A stretch of DNA of 64,000 nt from Nitrospirillum viridazoti CBAmc (GTDB lineage: Bacteria > Pseudomonadota > Alphaproteobacteria > Azospirillales > Azospirillaceae): assembly GCF_000730165.1 (NCBI RefSeq), contig NZ_CP022110.1, positions 612,501 through 676,500 of the forward strand, read 5' to 3'. Shown one piece after another: positions 41,697-49,627 of this stretch. A program made the position numbers and the translations under genes. Position 1 is the first letter of the stretch. Each line of letters starts with the position of its first letter. The notes under the pieces are model-generated. The model saw nothing but the letters and a program-made list of their open reading frames with translations. It had not been told where the DNA came from and did no database searches.

Positions 41697-42935
41697 ATGG
41701 ACCAGCGGCTGAACGGCGACATCGCCAATGCCTCATCCCCGGGGGCCATCGCCCTGGAGGACCGGTGGTGTGCCCATACCTACAAGCCGCTGCCCGTGGT
41801 CATCACCCGCGCCCAGGGCGCCTGGGTCCATGACGACGCCGGCCGCCGCTACCTGGACATGATGAGCGCCTATTCCGCCGTCAACGTCGGCCACAGCCAC
41901 CCCCGCATCCTGAAGGCCCTGACCGAGCAGGCGTCCAAGGTGGCGGTGGTCTCCCGCGCCTTCCACACCGACAAGCTGGGACCCTTCCTGGCGCGCCTGT
42001 GCGCCCTGACCGGCCTGGACGGCGCCTGCCCCATGAACAGCGGGGCGGAGGCGGTGGAGACGGCGGTGAAGGCCGCCCGCCGCTGGGGCTATCGCCATCG
42101 CGGCATTCCCGCCAACCAGGCGGAGGTCATCGTGGCCAGCGGCAATTTCCACGGCCGCACCACCACCATCATCAGCTTCTCCTCCGAGGAGGCCTACCGT
42201 GAGGGCTTCGGCCCCTACACCCCCGGCTTCCGCGTCGTGCCCTTCGGCGACCTGGACGCCCTGGCGGCGGCCATCGGGCCCAATACGGCGGCCGTGCTGC
42301 TGGAACCCATCCAGGGGGAGGCCGGTATCGTCCTGCCGCCGGCCGGCTACCTCAAGGGCGTGCGCGAGGCCTGCGACTTTGCGGGCATCCTGATGATCCT
42401 GGATGAAATCCAGTCCGGCCTGGGCCGCACTGGCCGCTGGTTCGCCCACCAGCATGAAGGCGTCAAGCCGGATGGCCTGTGCCTGGGCAAGGCGCTGGGT
42501 GGCGGCGTGCTGCCCGTCTCCGCCTTCGTCGCCCGCCGCGACGTCATCGACGTGTTCGATCCCGGCAGCCACGGCTCCACCTTCGGCGGCAACCCGCTGG
42601 CCGCCGCCGTGGGTCTGGAGGCCCTGGCGGTGATCGAGGAGGAAGGGCTGGTCCAGCGCAGCGCGGAACTGGGCGCCCATCTGATGGACCGTCTGCGCGC
42701 CCTGAACAGCCCGCTCATCCGCGACATTCGCGGCCTGGGCTTGTGGGTAGGGCTGGAGATCGACCCCGCCCGCGCCACCGCCCGCCAGGTGGTGGAGGAC
42801 TGGATGCGCCGCGGCGTCCTGTCCAAGGAAACCCACGACACGGTGGTGCGCCTGGCGCCGCCGCTGATGATCGCGCCGGAGGATCTGGACTGGGCGGTGG
42901 ATCGCCTGGCCGAGACCCTGTCGGCGTTCGCCTGA
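41697..42935 (+). CDS. rocD: Ornithine aminotransferase
   Basis: A 412-residue fold-type I class III aminotransferase. The ATG at 41697 is preceded by GGTGGAGG. Key sites: 'PMNSGAEAVETAVKAARRW' (PLP phosphate), 'EVIVASGNFHGRTTT', 'LLEPIQGEAGI', 'LDEIQSGLGRTG' (Asp236 with the pyridine N), and Lys265 in 'LGKALGGG' for the PLP Schiff base. The sequence matches ornithine-oxo-acid transaminase rather than acetylornithine aminotransferase in 'AYSAVNVGHSHPRI'. It converts ornithine and 2-oxoglutarate to glutamate semialdehyde and glutamate. The following gene makes ornithine from arginine (inferred), so the pair would feed arginine into glutamate. Confidence 0.94.
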   Translation: MDQRLNGDIANASSPGAIALEDRWCAHTYKPLPVVITRAQGAWVHDDAGRRYLDMMSAYSAVNVGHSHPRILKALTEQASKVAVVSRAFHTDKLGPFLARLCALTGLDGACPMNSGAEAVETAVKAARRWGYRHRGIPANQAEVIVASGNFHGRTTTIISFSSEEAYREGFGPYTPGFRVVPFGDLDALAAAIGPNTAAVLLEPIQGEAGIVLPPAGYLKGVREACDFAGILMILDEIQSGLGRTGRWFAHQHEGVKPDGLCLGKALGGGVLPVSAFVARRDVIDVFDPGSHGSTFGGNPLAAAVGLEALAVIEEEGLVQRSAELGAHLMDRLRALNSPLIRDIRGLGLWVGLEIDPARATARQVVEDWMRRGVLSKETHDTVVRLAPPLMIAPEDLDWAVDRLAETLSAFA

Positions 42936-42956
42936 CATCCATTTTGGCCTGACATC
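42930..42956. repeat. Direct repeat spanning the rocD stop
   Basis: GCCTGACATC at 42930-42939 recurs at 42947-42956. The first copy contains the rocD stop codon (GCC TGA). Confidence 0.65.
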
Positions 42957-42988
42957 AACCGACAACAACATCCCGGGGAATCCCATCC

Positions 42989-43888
42989 ATGCCCGATACC
43001 CGCCTGACCGCTGCCGCTTCCGCCGTGGCCGACGCCCCTCCCGGCGGCCGCATCCTGATGTGCGCCCCTGAGCATTTCGAGGTGAGCTACGCCATCAATC
43101 CGTGGATGCGGCCCGATCGCTGGCAGCAGGAGGGGGCCTTGCTGGGCGCCCGCTCATCCAGCGGCTGGGAACGGCTGGTGGCAACCCTGCGCGGCCTGGG
43201 TGTGGAGTTGGAGTTCGCGGTGCCCCATGCCGGCCTGCCCGACATGGTGTTCACCGCCAACGCCGCCGTGGTGCTGGACGGCAAGGCGCTGGTCGCCACC
43301 TTCCGCCATCCCCAGCGGCAGGGGGAGACGCCGGTGTTCCGCCGCACCTTCGACGCGCTGAAGGACCGGGGCCTGCTGACCGAGGTGCACGATATGCCGG
43401 AGGGCGTGGTGCTGGAGGGGGCGGGCGACTGCGTATGGGATCCCGTGCGACGGACCTTCTGGCTGGGCTATGGTCAACGTTCCGACAAGGCGGCCGCCCC
43501 CGTGGTGCGCGACCTGTTCGGCATGGAGGTCGAGGCGCTGGAGCTGGTCGACCCGCGCTTCTATCACATGGACACCTGCCTCTGCCCGCTGACGGGGGGT
43601 GAGGTGCTGTACTTCCCCGGCGCCTTCTCCGCCGAGGGCAACGCCCGCATCCTGGAGCGTTTCGGGGCGGAAAACCTGATCGTGGCGCCGGAGCCCGACG
43701 CCTGCACCCTGGCGGTCAACGCCGTGAACCTCGGCCGTGATATCGTGCTGGCCACCGCCAGCCCCGCCCTGCGCGGCATGCTGACGGAGCGCGGCTACCG
43801 CGTGCATGAAACCCCGGTCAGCGACTTCGGCCTGTCCGGCGGTTCGGCCTTCTGCCTGATCCTGAAGTTGGATCGCACCTCAAAGTAA
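42989..43888 (+). CDS. Guanidine-modifying hydrolase, arginine dihydrolase/deiminase-like
   Basis: A 299-residue protein of the amidinotransferase/DDAH fold. Visible active-site set: Asn91 in 'VFTANAAVV', Glu143 and Asp147 in 'EGAGDCVWD', His193 and Asp195 in 'YHMDTC', and nucleophile Cys289 in 'GGSAFCLI'. DDAH and arginine deiminase have Asp/Glu where this one has Asn; cyanobacterial arginine dihydrolase (ArgZ/AgrE) has Asn, and the His-to-Cys spacing of 96 also fits my memory of that enzyme. Predicted reaction: arginine to ornithine, CO2 and 2 ammonia; citrulline formation is the alternative. The gene is 53 bases after rocD and 63 bases before an Lrp regulator. Confidence 0.85.
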   Translation: MPDTRLTAAASAVADAPPGGRILMCAPEHFEVSYAINPWMRPDRWQQEGALLGARSSSGWERLVATLRGLGVELEFAVPHAGLPDMVFTANAAVVLDGKALVATFRHPQRQGETPVFRRTFDALKDRGLLTEVHDMPEGVVLEGAGDCVWDPVRRTFWLGYGQRSDKAAAPVVRDLFGMEVEALELVDPRFYHMDTCLCPLTGGEVLYFPGAFSAEGNARILERFGAENLIVAPEPDACTLAVNAVNLGRDIVLATASPALRGMLTERGYRVHETPVSDFGLSGGSAFCLILKLDRTSK

Positions 43889-43916
43889 AACCCTTGGGCA
43901 AGTAAAGCCTTTGGGG
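43883..43916. repeat. Imperfect 17-bp tandem duplication spanning a stop
   Basis: AAGTAAAACCCTTGGGC and AAGTAAAGCCTTTGGGG (14 of 17 identical) lie head to tail; the first copy contains the TAA of the arginine-hydrolase-like gene. Confidence 0.65.
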
Positions 43917-43951
43917 GTGGAGGCGAGGGCGCTTAAGCTGGCGTCCTCGCT

Positions 43952-44458
43952 TTGGCCTTTTCGGACCCCGCCTTGAAGCCGCGCAAGCTCGACGCCATCG
44001 ACATCAAGATCCTGACGGAACTGCAGGCCGATGGCCGCATCACCAACCAGGCCCTGTCGGAGCGGGTGGGCCTGTCCGCCCGTCCCTGCCTGGAACGGGT
44101 GCGCCGGCTGGAGCGCGAGGGCATCATCGTCCGCTACCAGGCCCAGGTGGACGTGCGCCGCATCCAGTCCTGCGTCTTCGTCCTGGCACAAATCTCCCTG
44201 GAAAAACAGGGCCGTGCCCGCACCAGCGCCTTCGAGCGCCGCCTGCGCGAGGTGCCCGAGGTCATCGAGTGCTTCGAGGTCAGCGGCCCCTACGACTACA
44301 TCGCCAAGCTGGTCTGCCGCGATCTGGAGACCTACCAGGAACTGACCGACAGCTGGATCGACGATGCCGAGATGGGTGTCGCCCGCGTCGTCAGCAACGT
44401 GGTGCTGCGCCCCATCCGCGACTTCGGGACGTATCCGGTGTTCGAGGAGGAGGCTTGA
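43952..44458 (+). CDS. Lrp/AsnC family regulator
   Basis: A 168-residue protein from a TTG at 43952; another TTG at 43973 would give 161 residues. There is no good ATG/GTG. The N-terminal winged HTH is 'LDAIDIKILTELQADGRITNQALSERVGLSARPCLERVRRLEREGII', and the C-terminal RAM (ligand-binding) domain includes 'VPEVIECFEVSGPYDYIAKLVCRDLETYQEL'. Such regulators sense amino acids. Its place directly after the arginine-hydrolase-like gene, on the same strand, suggests it controls the rocD-hydrolase unit in response to arginine or ornithine; this is inference. Confidence 0.9.
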   Translation: MAFSDPALKPRKLDAIDIKILTELQADGRITNQALSERVGLSARPCLERVRRLEREGIIVRYQAQVDVRRIQSCVFVLAQISLEKQGRARTSAFERRLREVPEVIECFEVSGPYDYIAKLVCRDLETYQELTDSWIDDAEMGVARVVSNVVLRPIRDFGTYPVFEEEA

Positions 44459-44491
44459 GCGGTCTTGACCGGCAGGGCGTTGAGGTCCACA

Positions 44492-44517
44492 TGATTACAA
44501 CGTAATCACCTGTAATC
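44492..44517 (+). promoter_or_regulatory. GATTAC/GTAATC operator candidate of the second toxin-antitoxin unit
   Basis: TGATTACAACGTAATCA is a 17-bp palindrome (44492-44508) with 7-bp arms. A third half-site GTAATC recurs at 44512-44517, exactly 10 bp (one helical turn) after the GTAATC at 44502. It ends 23 bases before the antitoxin ATG. Confidence 0.6.
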
Positions 44518-44539
44518 GTCACGGCTTGAGGGTGTGGAC

Positions 44540-44788
44540 ATGGCCAGCCAGAACTTCTCCATTCGGACCGAGCCCGCCATTCTGGCGGAGTTGGACAAGC
44601 TGGCCGAGGCGCAGAACCGGTCCCGCAATTTCGTGGTCAATGAGGCCATCGAGCGCTATCTCACCGAAGAGCGTCAGTGGGCCACCCAAGTGCAAGCGGG
44701 ACTGGCGGCGGCGGCGGCTGGCGACTTCGTCACGGATGCCGAGATGGATGCCTTGTTTGAAAAATTCGAGGCGGCGGCTGATCGATGA
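44540..44788 (+). CDS. CopG-like ribbon-helix-helix antitoxin
   Basis: An 82-residue protein from the ATG at 44540 with GAGGGTG upstream. 'NFSIRTEPAILAELDKLAEAQNRSRNFVVNEAIERYL' is a CopG/RHH DNA-binding unit, and the C-terminal half 'DFVTDAEMDALFEKFEAAAD' is acidic and helical, expected to bind the toxin. Its stop overlaps the toxin start (ATGA). It is not closely related to the ParD-like antitoxin at 34.9 kb. Confidence 0.9.
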   Translation: MASQNFSIRTEPAILAELDKLAEAQNRSRNFVVNEAIERYLTEERQWATQVQAGLAAAAAGDFVTDAEMDALFEKFEAAADR

Positions 44789-45075
44789 AGGTGCGGTGGA
44801 CTAGGCCGGCGACACGAAACCTGGTGGATATCCACGATTACCTGAACCAGTTCAATTCGGCGGCCGCGCTCAAGCTGGTCAAGTCGCTCCGTGCGCAGGC
44901 GCAAGGGTTGGGTTCTCATCCTCAAAAAGGGCGCCCGGGCCGCATCAACGGTACGCGCGAGTTGGTCATTTCAGGCACGGATTTCATCATCGCTTACCAA
45001 ATAGCGGAAACCTGCGTGGATATTCTGGCGGTTCGCCATACCGCTCGTGAATGGCCGGCCCGGTTGGATCGATAG
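44785..45075 (+). CDS. RelE/ParE-family toxin
   Basis: A 96-residue protein with the superfamily pattern: 'VRWTRPATRNLVDIHDYLNQFNSAAALKLVKSLRAQAQGL', 'HPQKGRPGRINGTRELVISGTDFIIAYQI' and 'VDILAVRHTAREWPARL'. The 'RHTAREWP' ending is the RelE/ParE C-terminal strand common in type II toxins. It is coupled to the antitoxin by a 4-base overlap. It may cleave ribosome-bound mRNA or inhibit gyrase; sequence alone does not decide. Confidence 0.9.
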   Translation: MKVRWTRPATRNLVDIHDYLNQFNSAAALKLVKSLRAQAQGLGSHPQKGRPGRINGTRELVISGTDFIIAYQIAETCVDILAVRHTAREWPARLDR

Positions 45076-45215
45076 CGGTCCCGCGTCGTTGCGGACCTCC
45101 CGCCCCTACGAAAACGCTTCCCCTCTCGCATCCTCATACGCTCAACTGCCGGCACCGGCGGTCCCAGGCAGGGGGCCGTTTACGGCGCGCCATATGGACC
45201 CATGAGGAAAACACC

Positions 45216-46247
45216 ATGGAATATCGGCAACTTGGACGATCGGGCCTGAAGGTTCCGGTCCTCAGTTTCGGCACCGGCACCTTCGGCGGGGCGGGTGAAT
45301 TCTTCAACCGTTGGGGCAGCACCGACGTGGCCGAGGCCACGCGCCTGGTGGATCTGTGCCTGGAGGCGGGCGTGAATTTCTTCGATACCGCCGATGTCTA
45401 TTCCCGCGGCGCGTCGGAGGAGATCCTGGGCCAGGCCGTCAAGGGCCGGCGGGACAAGGTGCTGATCTCCACCAAGGCCACCTTCACCATGGGGGATGGC
45501 CCCAATGACGTCGGCTCGTCGCGCTATCACCTGATCCGCGCCTGCGAGGCCAGCCTGAAGCGGCTGGGCACCGATCACATCGACCTTTATTTCATGCACG
45601 GCTTCGACGCCATCGCCCCGGTGGATGAGACCCTGCGCGCCCTGGATGACCTGATCACCGCCGGCAAGATCGGCTATATCGGCGCCTCCAACTTCTCCGG
45701 TTGGCATTTGATGAAGGCGCTGGCGACGTCGGAGAAGTACGGCCTGGCCCGTTATGTCGCCTACCAGGGCTACTATTCCCTGGTGGGCCGCGAGTACGAG
45801 TGGGAGCTGATGCCCTTGGGCCTGGACCAGGGCGTGGGCCTGATGGTGTGGAGCCCCCTGGGCTGGGGCCGCCTGACCGGCAAGATCCGGCGCGGCCAGC
45901 CGGCACAGGCCGGCCGCATCGCCAGCGGTGGCGCCGCCGGCGGGCCCAAAGTGGATGAGGACTACCTCTACACCGTGGTCGATGCCCTGGACGCCGTGGC
46001 GGCGGAGACGGGCAAGACCGTGCCGCAGGTGGCGCTGAACTGGCTGCTGGCCCGGCCTGGCGTGGCCAACCTGGTCATCGGTGCCCGCAACGAGGAACAG
46101 CTGAAGCAGAACCTGGGCGCCGTCGGCTGGTCGCTGACGCCGGACCAGGTGACGCGCCTGGAACAGGCCAGCCAGAAGGGCCCGATCTATCCCTACTGGC
46201 ACCAGAAGGACTTCAACCACCGCAATCCCAAGCCCACCACCTGGTAA
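45216..46247 (+). CDS. Aldo/keto reductase
   Basis: A 343-residue (beta/alpha)8 AKR from the ATG at 45216 (ATGAGGAAAACACC upstream). The catalytic tetrad is present: Asp and Tyr in 'FFDTADVYSRGASEEILG', Lys in 'LISTKATF', His in 'DLYFMHG'. The cofactor region has 'YIGASNFSGW', 'GVGLMVWSPLGWGRLTGKI' and 'LVIGARNEEQLKQNL'. It resembles potassium-channel beta-subunit-like reductases. It reduces carbonyls with NADPH; the true substrate is not known. Cytoplasmic. It lies 140 bases after the toxin gene and ends at a hairpin. Confidence 0.95.
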   Translation: MEYRQLGRSGLKVPVLSFGTGTFGGAGEFFNRWGSTDVAEATRLVDLCLEAGVNFFDTADVYSRGASEEILGQAVKGRRDKVLISTKATFTMGDGPNDVGSSRYHLIRACEASLKRLGTDHIDLYFMHGFDAIAPVDETLRALDDLITAGKIGYIGASNFSGWHLMKALATSEKYGLARYVAYQGYYSLVGREYEWELMPLGLDQGVGLMVWSPLGWGRLTGKIRRGQPAQAGRIASGGAAGGPKVDEDYLYTVVDALDAVAAETGKTVPQVALNWLLARPGVANLVIGARNEEQLKQNLGAVGWSLTPDQVTRLEQASQKGPIYPYWHQKDFNHRNPKPTTW

Positions 46248-46273
46248 GGCCGGCCGGCTTGCGATCTTTAGGC

Positions 46274-46307
46274 AGGGACGGTCCCCGCTGGGGGCCGCCC
46301 TTTCTTT
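46274..46307 (+). terminator. Intrinsic terminator after the aldo/keto reductase gene
   Basis: An imperfect stem (46274-46286 with 46290-46301, one mismatch and one G-T pair) is followed by TTCTTT. It separates the reductase gene from the convergent MgtC/DUF4010 gene. Confidence 0.6.
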
Positions 46308-46335
46308 ACCACCCCACGTTCTTTACCACCCCACG
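46302..46335. repeat. Perfect 17-bp tandem duplication spanning a stop
   Basis: TTCTTTACCACCCCACG occurs twice head to tail (46302-46318, 46319-46335). The second copy contains the stop codon of the minus-strand MgtC/DUF4010 gene and its last residues. Confidence 0.85.
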
Positions 46336-47591
46336 GCCAACGCCCCGGCGCCCAGGGCCAGGGCGCTGACACCGCCCACGACCACGCCCAGGCGGCCACC
46401 CCCCACCCATGCCGCCATCGCTGCCTTGGTCACGGTATTGACGGCGGTCACGATCAGAACGCCCTCCATCGCCACCCTGAGGGTCAGGCCGTGCCCGCCC
46501 AGATGGGCCATGGACAGGGTGACGGCGTCCACGTCGGCCATGCCGGACAGCGCGGCCATGACCAGCACCCCGGGGGCGCCTATCGTCTGAGCCAGCACCT
46601 GGCTGGCCAGCGCCACGGCGGCAATGAAGGCGGCCATCTTCAGGGCCATGCCCACCTCCAGCGGGTTGGCGATGTTCAGCTTGGGCACATGGTAATGCCG
46701 GTTGCGCACGATCAGGGCGGCGGCGCCGGCCACCTGGACCAGTGCGGCACCGGCCAAAGGGGGTGCCAACGGCCGCAGCAGGTCCGGGTTCAGCACCATG
46801 GCCAGCACACTCACCCGCGCCATCATCACCGCCCCGGCCAGCAGCACCCCGGCGCCCAGCAGCCGGGAAGAGGCGGGGTGCATCCGCCCCAGCCGCGCCA
46901 GTGTCAGCGTGGTGGCGGTGGAGGAGGCGAGGCCGCCGGCCAGCGCCGCCATCAACACCCCCAACCGGTCGCCCAGGCCACGGACGGCGACATAACCCCC
47001 GAAGGAGATGGCGGCGACCATGACCGCCAACAGCCAGATGGAATGGGGGTTCAGCGCTCCCCAGGGGTCCACGGCATGGTTGGGCAACACGGGCAACAGC
47101 AGGAAGGACATGGCCAGCAGCGTCAGGATGGCCCGCACCTCGTCCCCGCTCAGCGCCGCCACCCAGCGGTGCAAGGGATCGCGCAAGGCCAGCAGGCCGG
47201 TCACGGCCACGCCGGCGGCGATGGCGACGCGCACGTCGGCCAGGATGGCCAGCGCCCCCAGCAGGAAGGTCACCAATCCCGCCACGACTGAGGTGATGCT
47301 GAGATCGCGCTCCGGGTTGGGATCGGTGTCGGCCTTGGCCTCCAGCCAGTGGAAGGCGGTGAAGGCGGCGGCATAGCCCAGGAACACCAAGCCCAGGATG
47401 TAGGGCTGCTGCGCCAAGGTCAGCGTGCCGGCGATGCCCCCCAGCAGGCCGGACAAGGCGAAGGTGCGCAGCCCCACCGCCCGCTGGTATTCCTGGCCGC
47501 TGCGGCTATGCCACCCCCGTTCCAGCCCCACCAGCAGCCCGATCGCCAGGGAAACCGCCAGGCGGCTGAGCAGGGTGGTGGGGTCGTCCAT
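46323..47591 (-). CDS. MgtC/SapB-DUF4010 integral membrane protein
   Basis: A 422-residue polytopic protein, with about 11-12 hydrophobic segments. The N-terminal MgtC-like domain has 'LAVSLAIGLLVGLERGWHSRS' and 'GLRTFALSGLLGGIAG', and the C-terminal half is DUF4010 with 'GGLASSTATTLTLARLGRM' and 'GMADVDAVTLSMAHL'. MgtC-type proteins help growth in low magnesium and modulate other transporters; the role of the fused form is unknown. It sits alone on the minus strand, 92 bases from the next gene. Confidence 0.9.
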   Translation of the reverse strand: MDDPTTLLSRLAVSLAIGLLVGLERGWHSRSGQEYQRAVGLRTFALSGLLGGIAGTLTLAQQPYILGLVFLGYAAAFTAFHWLEAKADTDPNPERDLSITSVVAGLVTFLLGALAILADVRVAIAAGVAVTGLLALRDPLHRWVAALSGDEVRAILTLLAMSFLLLPVLPNHAVDPWGALNPHSIWLLAVMVAAISFGGYVAVRGLGDRLGVLMAALAGGLASSTATTLTLARLGRMHPASSRLLGAGVLLAGAVMMARVSVLAMVLNPDLLRPLAPPLAGAALVQVAGAAALIVRNRHYHVPKLNIANPLEVGMALKMAAFIAAVALASQVLAQTIGAPGVLVMAALSGMADVDAVTLSMAHLGGHGLTLRVAMEGVLIVTAVNTVTKAAMAAWVGGGRLGVVVGGVSALALGAGALAVGW

Positions 47592-47683
47592 GAAGGCGGT
47601 CCTGGAAAGGGTGTGACCCGCCCAGTCGGCCCCAACCGTTCACCCGGCGCATTGATCCACCGCAAAGGCGTGTCGCCGGAGGC

Positions 47684-49627
47684 TCACGCGAAGGTGACGT
47701 GTGCCAGCATGTGGTCACGCAGGATCAGCGCGGCCCGCTGCAGGGCGTCGGTCGCCTGCTCCATTCCCTGCGACAGGCCGCTCAACAGCTGCAGCCGGCG
47801 CGGGTCGTCCGGCACCGCCATCAACAGGGCGACCACGGCGCGGTGGCGTTCATCCGCCTGGTGTTCCAGCGTCACGATGCCGTCGGAGGCCTCCAGGAAA
47901 TGCTGCACGGTGTCCTGGGCGGCGCCGCGCTGGACATGCTGGGCAAGGTCGACAGCGCGGCGATAGGCCTGGGCGCAGGCCACGATGAGGTCGGCGAGAT
48001 CCAGCAGGGGTTTGGGAAGCGCCTCGGGCGGCACGGCCTCGAACAGCAGCCGTGCCTGGAAGGCGGCTTCTTCCAGGTGGTCGGCCGCGTCGTCCGCCTC
48101 CTCGATCACCCGGCAGAACACCTCCGTCCCGGGGAGGCGGCGCGCCATGACGCGCAGCGCTTTCACCGATTCATCCGCCTGGCTCTCCCAGAGCTTGGCC
48201 CGGGTGGCGTTCTGGCCCGGTGTCAGGGGTTTATCCGAAAGGGACTCCCGAAGCATGGACCTCAAGCCTTCGGCCAGGCGTGATACCGCGGCGGCGTGGT
48301 CGGCGCAGATGGTCAGCAGCCGTTGGTCGGCGGTGCGGAAATGGGTGAACAACTCTGCCCGGACCTGATCACGGATCAGGGCGTCCGATCGGCCCTGCAG
48401 CAAGCCGATGGCGGTGGTTTGCAGGACGAAGCACAGGTAGCCCCGCGCGATATCGACGCCCATCATCTCATGCAGGGGTTCGCCATAGCGCAGGGGCGTT
48501 TTTACCGCCTGCTCCAGGGCGTCGTAGATCAGGCGCTCGCCGCCCAGAGACAGGAAGGCGCGATGGCCGAAGTCGTGCGACGCCGCCCAAGTCAGGATCT
48601 CCACCGCCACCTCATTGGGGACCAGCAACCCCAGGCGCTTGCGGGCCTTGTTCCAGTCGATCAGGAAGACGATGTGCGATGCCAGCCGGTTCAGCGCGGA
48701 GTGCAGATCCTCGTCGCTCTCCAAGGTGGCGGTGCCGTGGGTCGTGTAGAACAGATCCTCTTTCTCCAGCGCCGTTGCCTCGCGCGCCCGCACCTCCTGC
48801 CAGGCCAGGCCGCTGTCCCCGCTCAGTGTCTGCAGGAAGCGCAGGCGCGACAGGTGGACGTCGGTATAGATGACCGTCACCGAGCGGCCGACCACCTTGA
48901 CCACCAGGACGTGGGCTTCGGTGGTGCCGATGTCGTTTTGAATCAGGAGGGTGCTGCCGTTGCGAACGGCCACCGTGTCCAGGCCCGGATGGTCGAATTT
49001 CAGGGGCGCCGTACGGTTCAGTCCGGCCATGAAGGCGGCGACGGTGGCGCGGTCCGCATCCCCGAGCCCGTAAGCCTTGGCGCCTGCCACCTCCTCACAG
49101 GCGATGGTTGCTTGCAGGTGGTTGAGGTCCCGATGCAGGTCCATGATCAGCACATGCAGACCATCCCCGGTGGCCGGCCGGCCCGAGGTCATGGCGGCGA
49201 TGGCCGCCCCTTCCATCATGTCGCTACCGATGCTCGCCCAGGTCGCCGTCAGCCGGTCCAGACGGTGCGCATATTCCGCCGCCGCCGGCTGCCCCGCCTT
49301 GTCCAGCGGGGCGATCATGGCCCGCAGCGCTTCCTGCAGGCGTGCCAGAATACGGCCAGACCCGGGAATATGGTAATGGCCGTCGCCGTCGTTTTCGGTC
49401 AGGGCGATGGTACGGTCCAGGCTGGGCTCGTCGATGCCGCAGGCCTCGCGATCGTCCTTCAGCGTGGGGGCGGGGATTTGCGGACTCTCCGCCTGGGCTG
49501 CCGCCATCTGCAGCAGGGAAAGCAGGTACTTCGCCTGCTCATTGGCGGTCAGGGCCGTGGTGATCAGAGCCGGCACCACCAACGCCCGTTCGCCCAGCAG
49601 ATCGACTATGCGGGTCTTGGCACTCAC
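47684..49627 (-). CDS. Large protein with C-terminal PhoU/DUF47-like helical domain
   Basis: A 647-residue protein from a GTG at 49627, which overlaps the flavodoxin stop (GTGA). Residues 1-200 include helical 'ANEQAKYLLSLLQMAAAQ'; about 215-330 look mixed alpha/beta with 'TEAHVLVVKVVGRSVTVIYTDVHLSRLRFLQ'. From about 460 on, helices such as 'LWESQADESVKALRVMARRLPGTEVFCRVIEEADDAADHLEEAAF' and 'DGIVTLEHQADERHRAVVALL' match the E-x-x-x-D/E-x-x pattern of PhoU/DUF47 proteins that bind metal clusters and regulate phosphate transport. No PhoU-controlled transporter is adjacent. The N-terminal half I do not recognise. Confidence 0.75.
   Translation of the reverse strand: MSAKTRIVDLLGERALVVPALITTALTANEQAKYLLSLLQMAAAQAESPQIPAPTLKDDREACGIDEPSLDRTIALTENDGDGHYHIPGSGRILARLQEALRAMIAPLDKAGQPAAAEYAHRLDRLTATWASIGSDMMEGAAIAAMTSGRPATGDGLHVLIMDLHRDLNHLQATIACEEVAGAKAYGLGDADRATVAAFMAGLNRTAPLKFDHPGLDTVAVRNGSTLLIQNDIGTTEAHVLVVKVVGRSVTVIYTDVHLSRLRFLQTLSGDSGLAWQEVRAREATALEKEDLFYTTHGTATLESDEDLHSALNRLASHIVFLIDWNKARKRLGLLVPNEVAVEILTWAASHDFGHRAFLSLGGERLIYDALEQAVKTPLRYGEPLHEMMGVDIARGYLCFVLQTTAIGLLQGRSDALIRDQVRAELFTHFRTADQRLLTICADHAAAVSRLAEGLRSMLRESLSDKPLTPGQNATRAKLWESQADESVKALRVMARRLPGTEVFCRVIEEADDAADHLEEAAFQARLLFEAVPPEALPKPLLDLADLIVACAQAYRRAVDLAQHVQRGAAQDTVQHFLEASDGIVTLEHQADERHRAVVALLMAVPDDPRRLQLLSGLSQGMEQATDALQRAALILRDHMLAHVTFA

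Noticed and set aside
41390-41749. Upstream extension of gpmI
   Set aside because: It overlaps the divergent rocD start region, has a composition unlike the enzyme, and the ATG at 41389 gives the normal family start.
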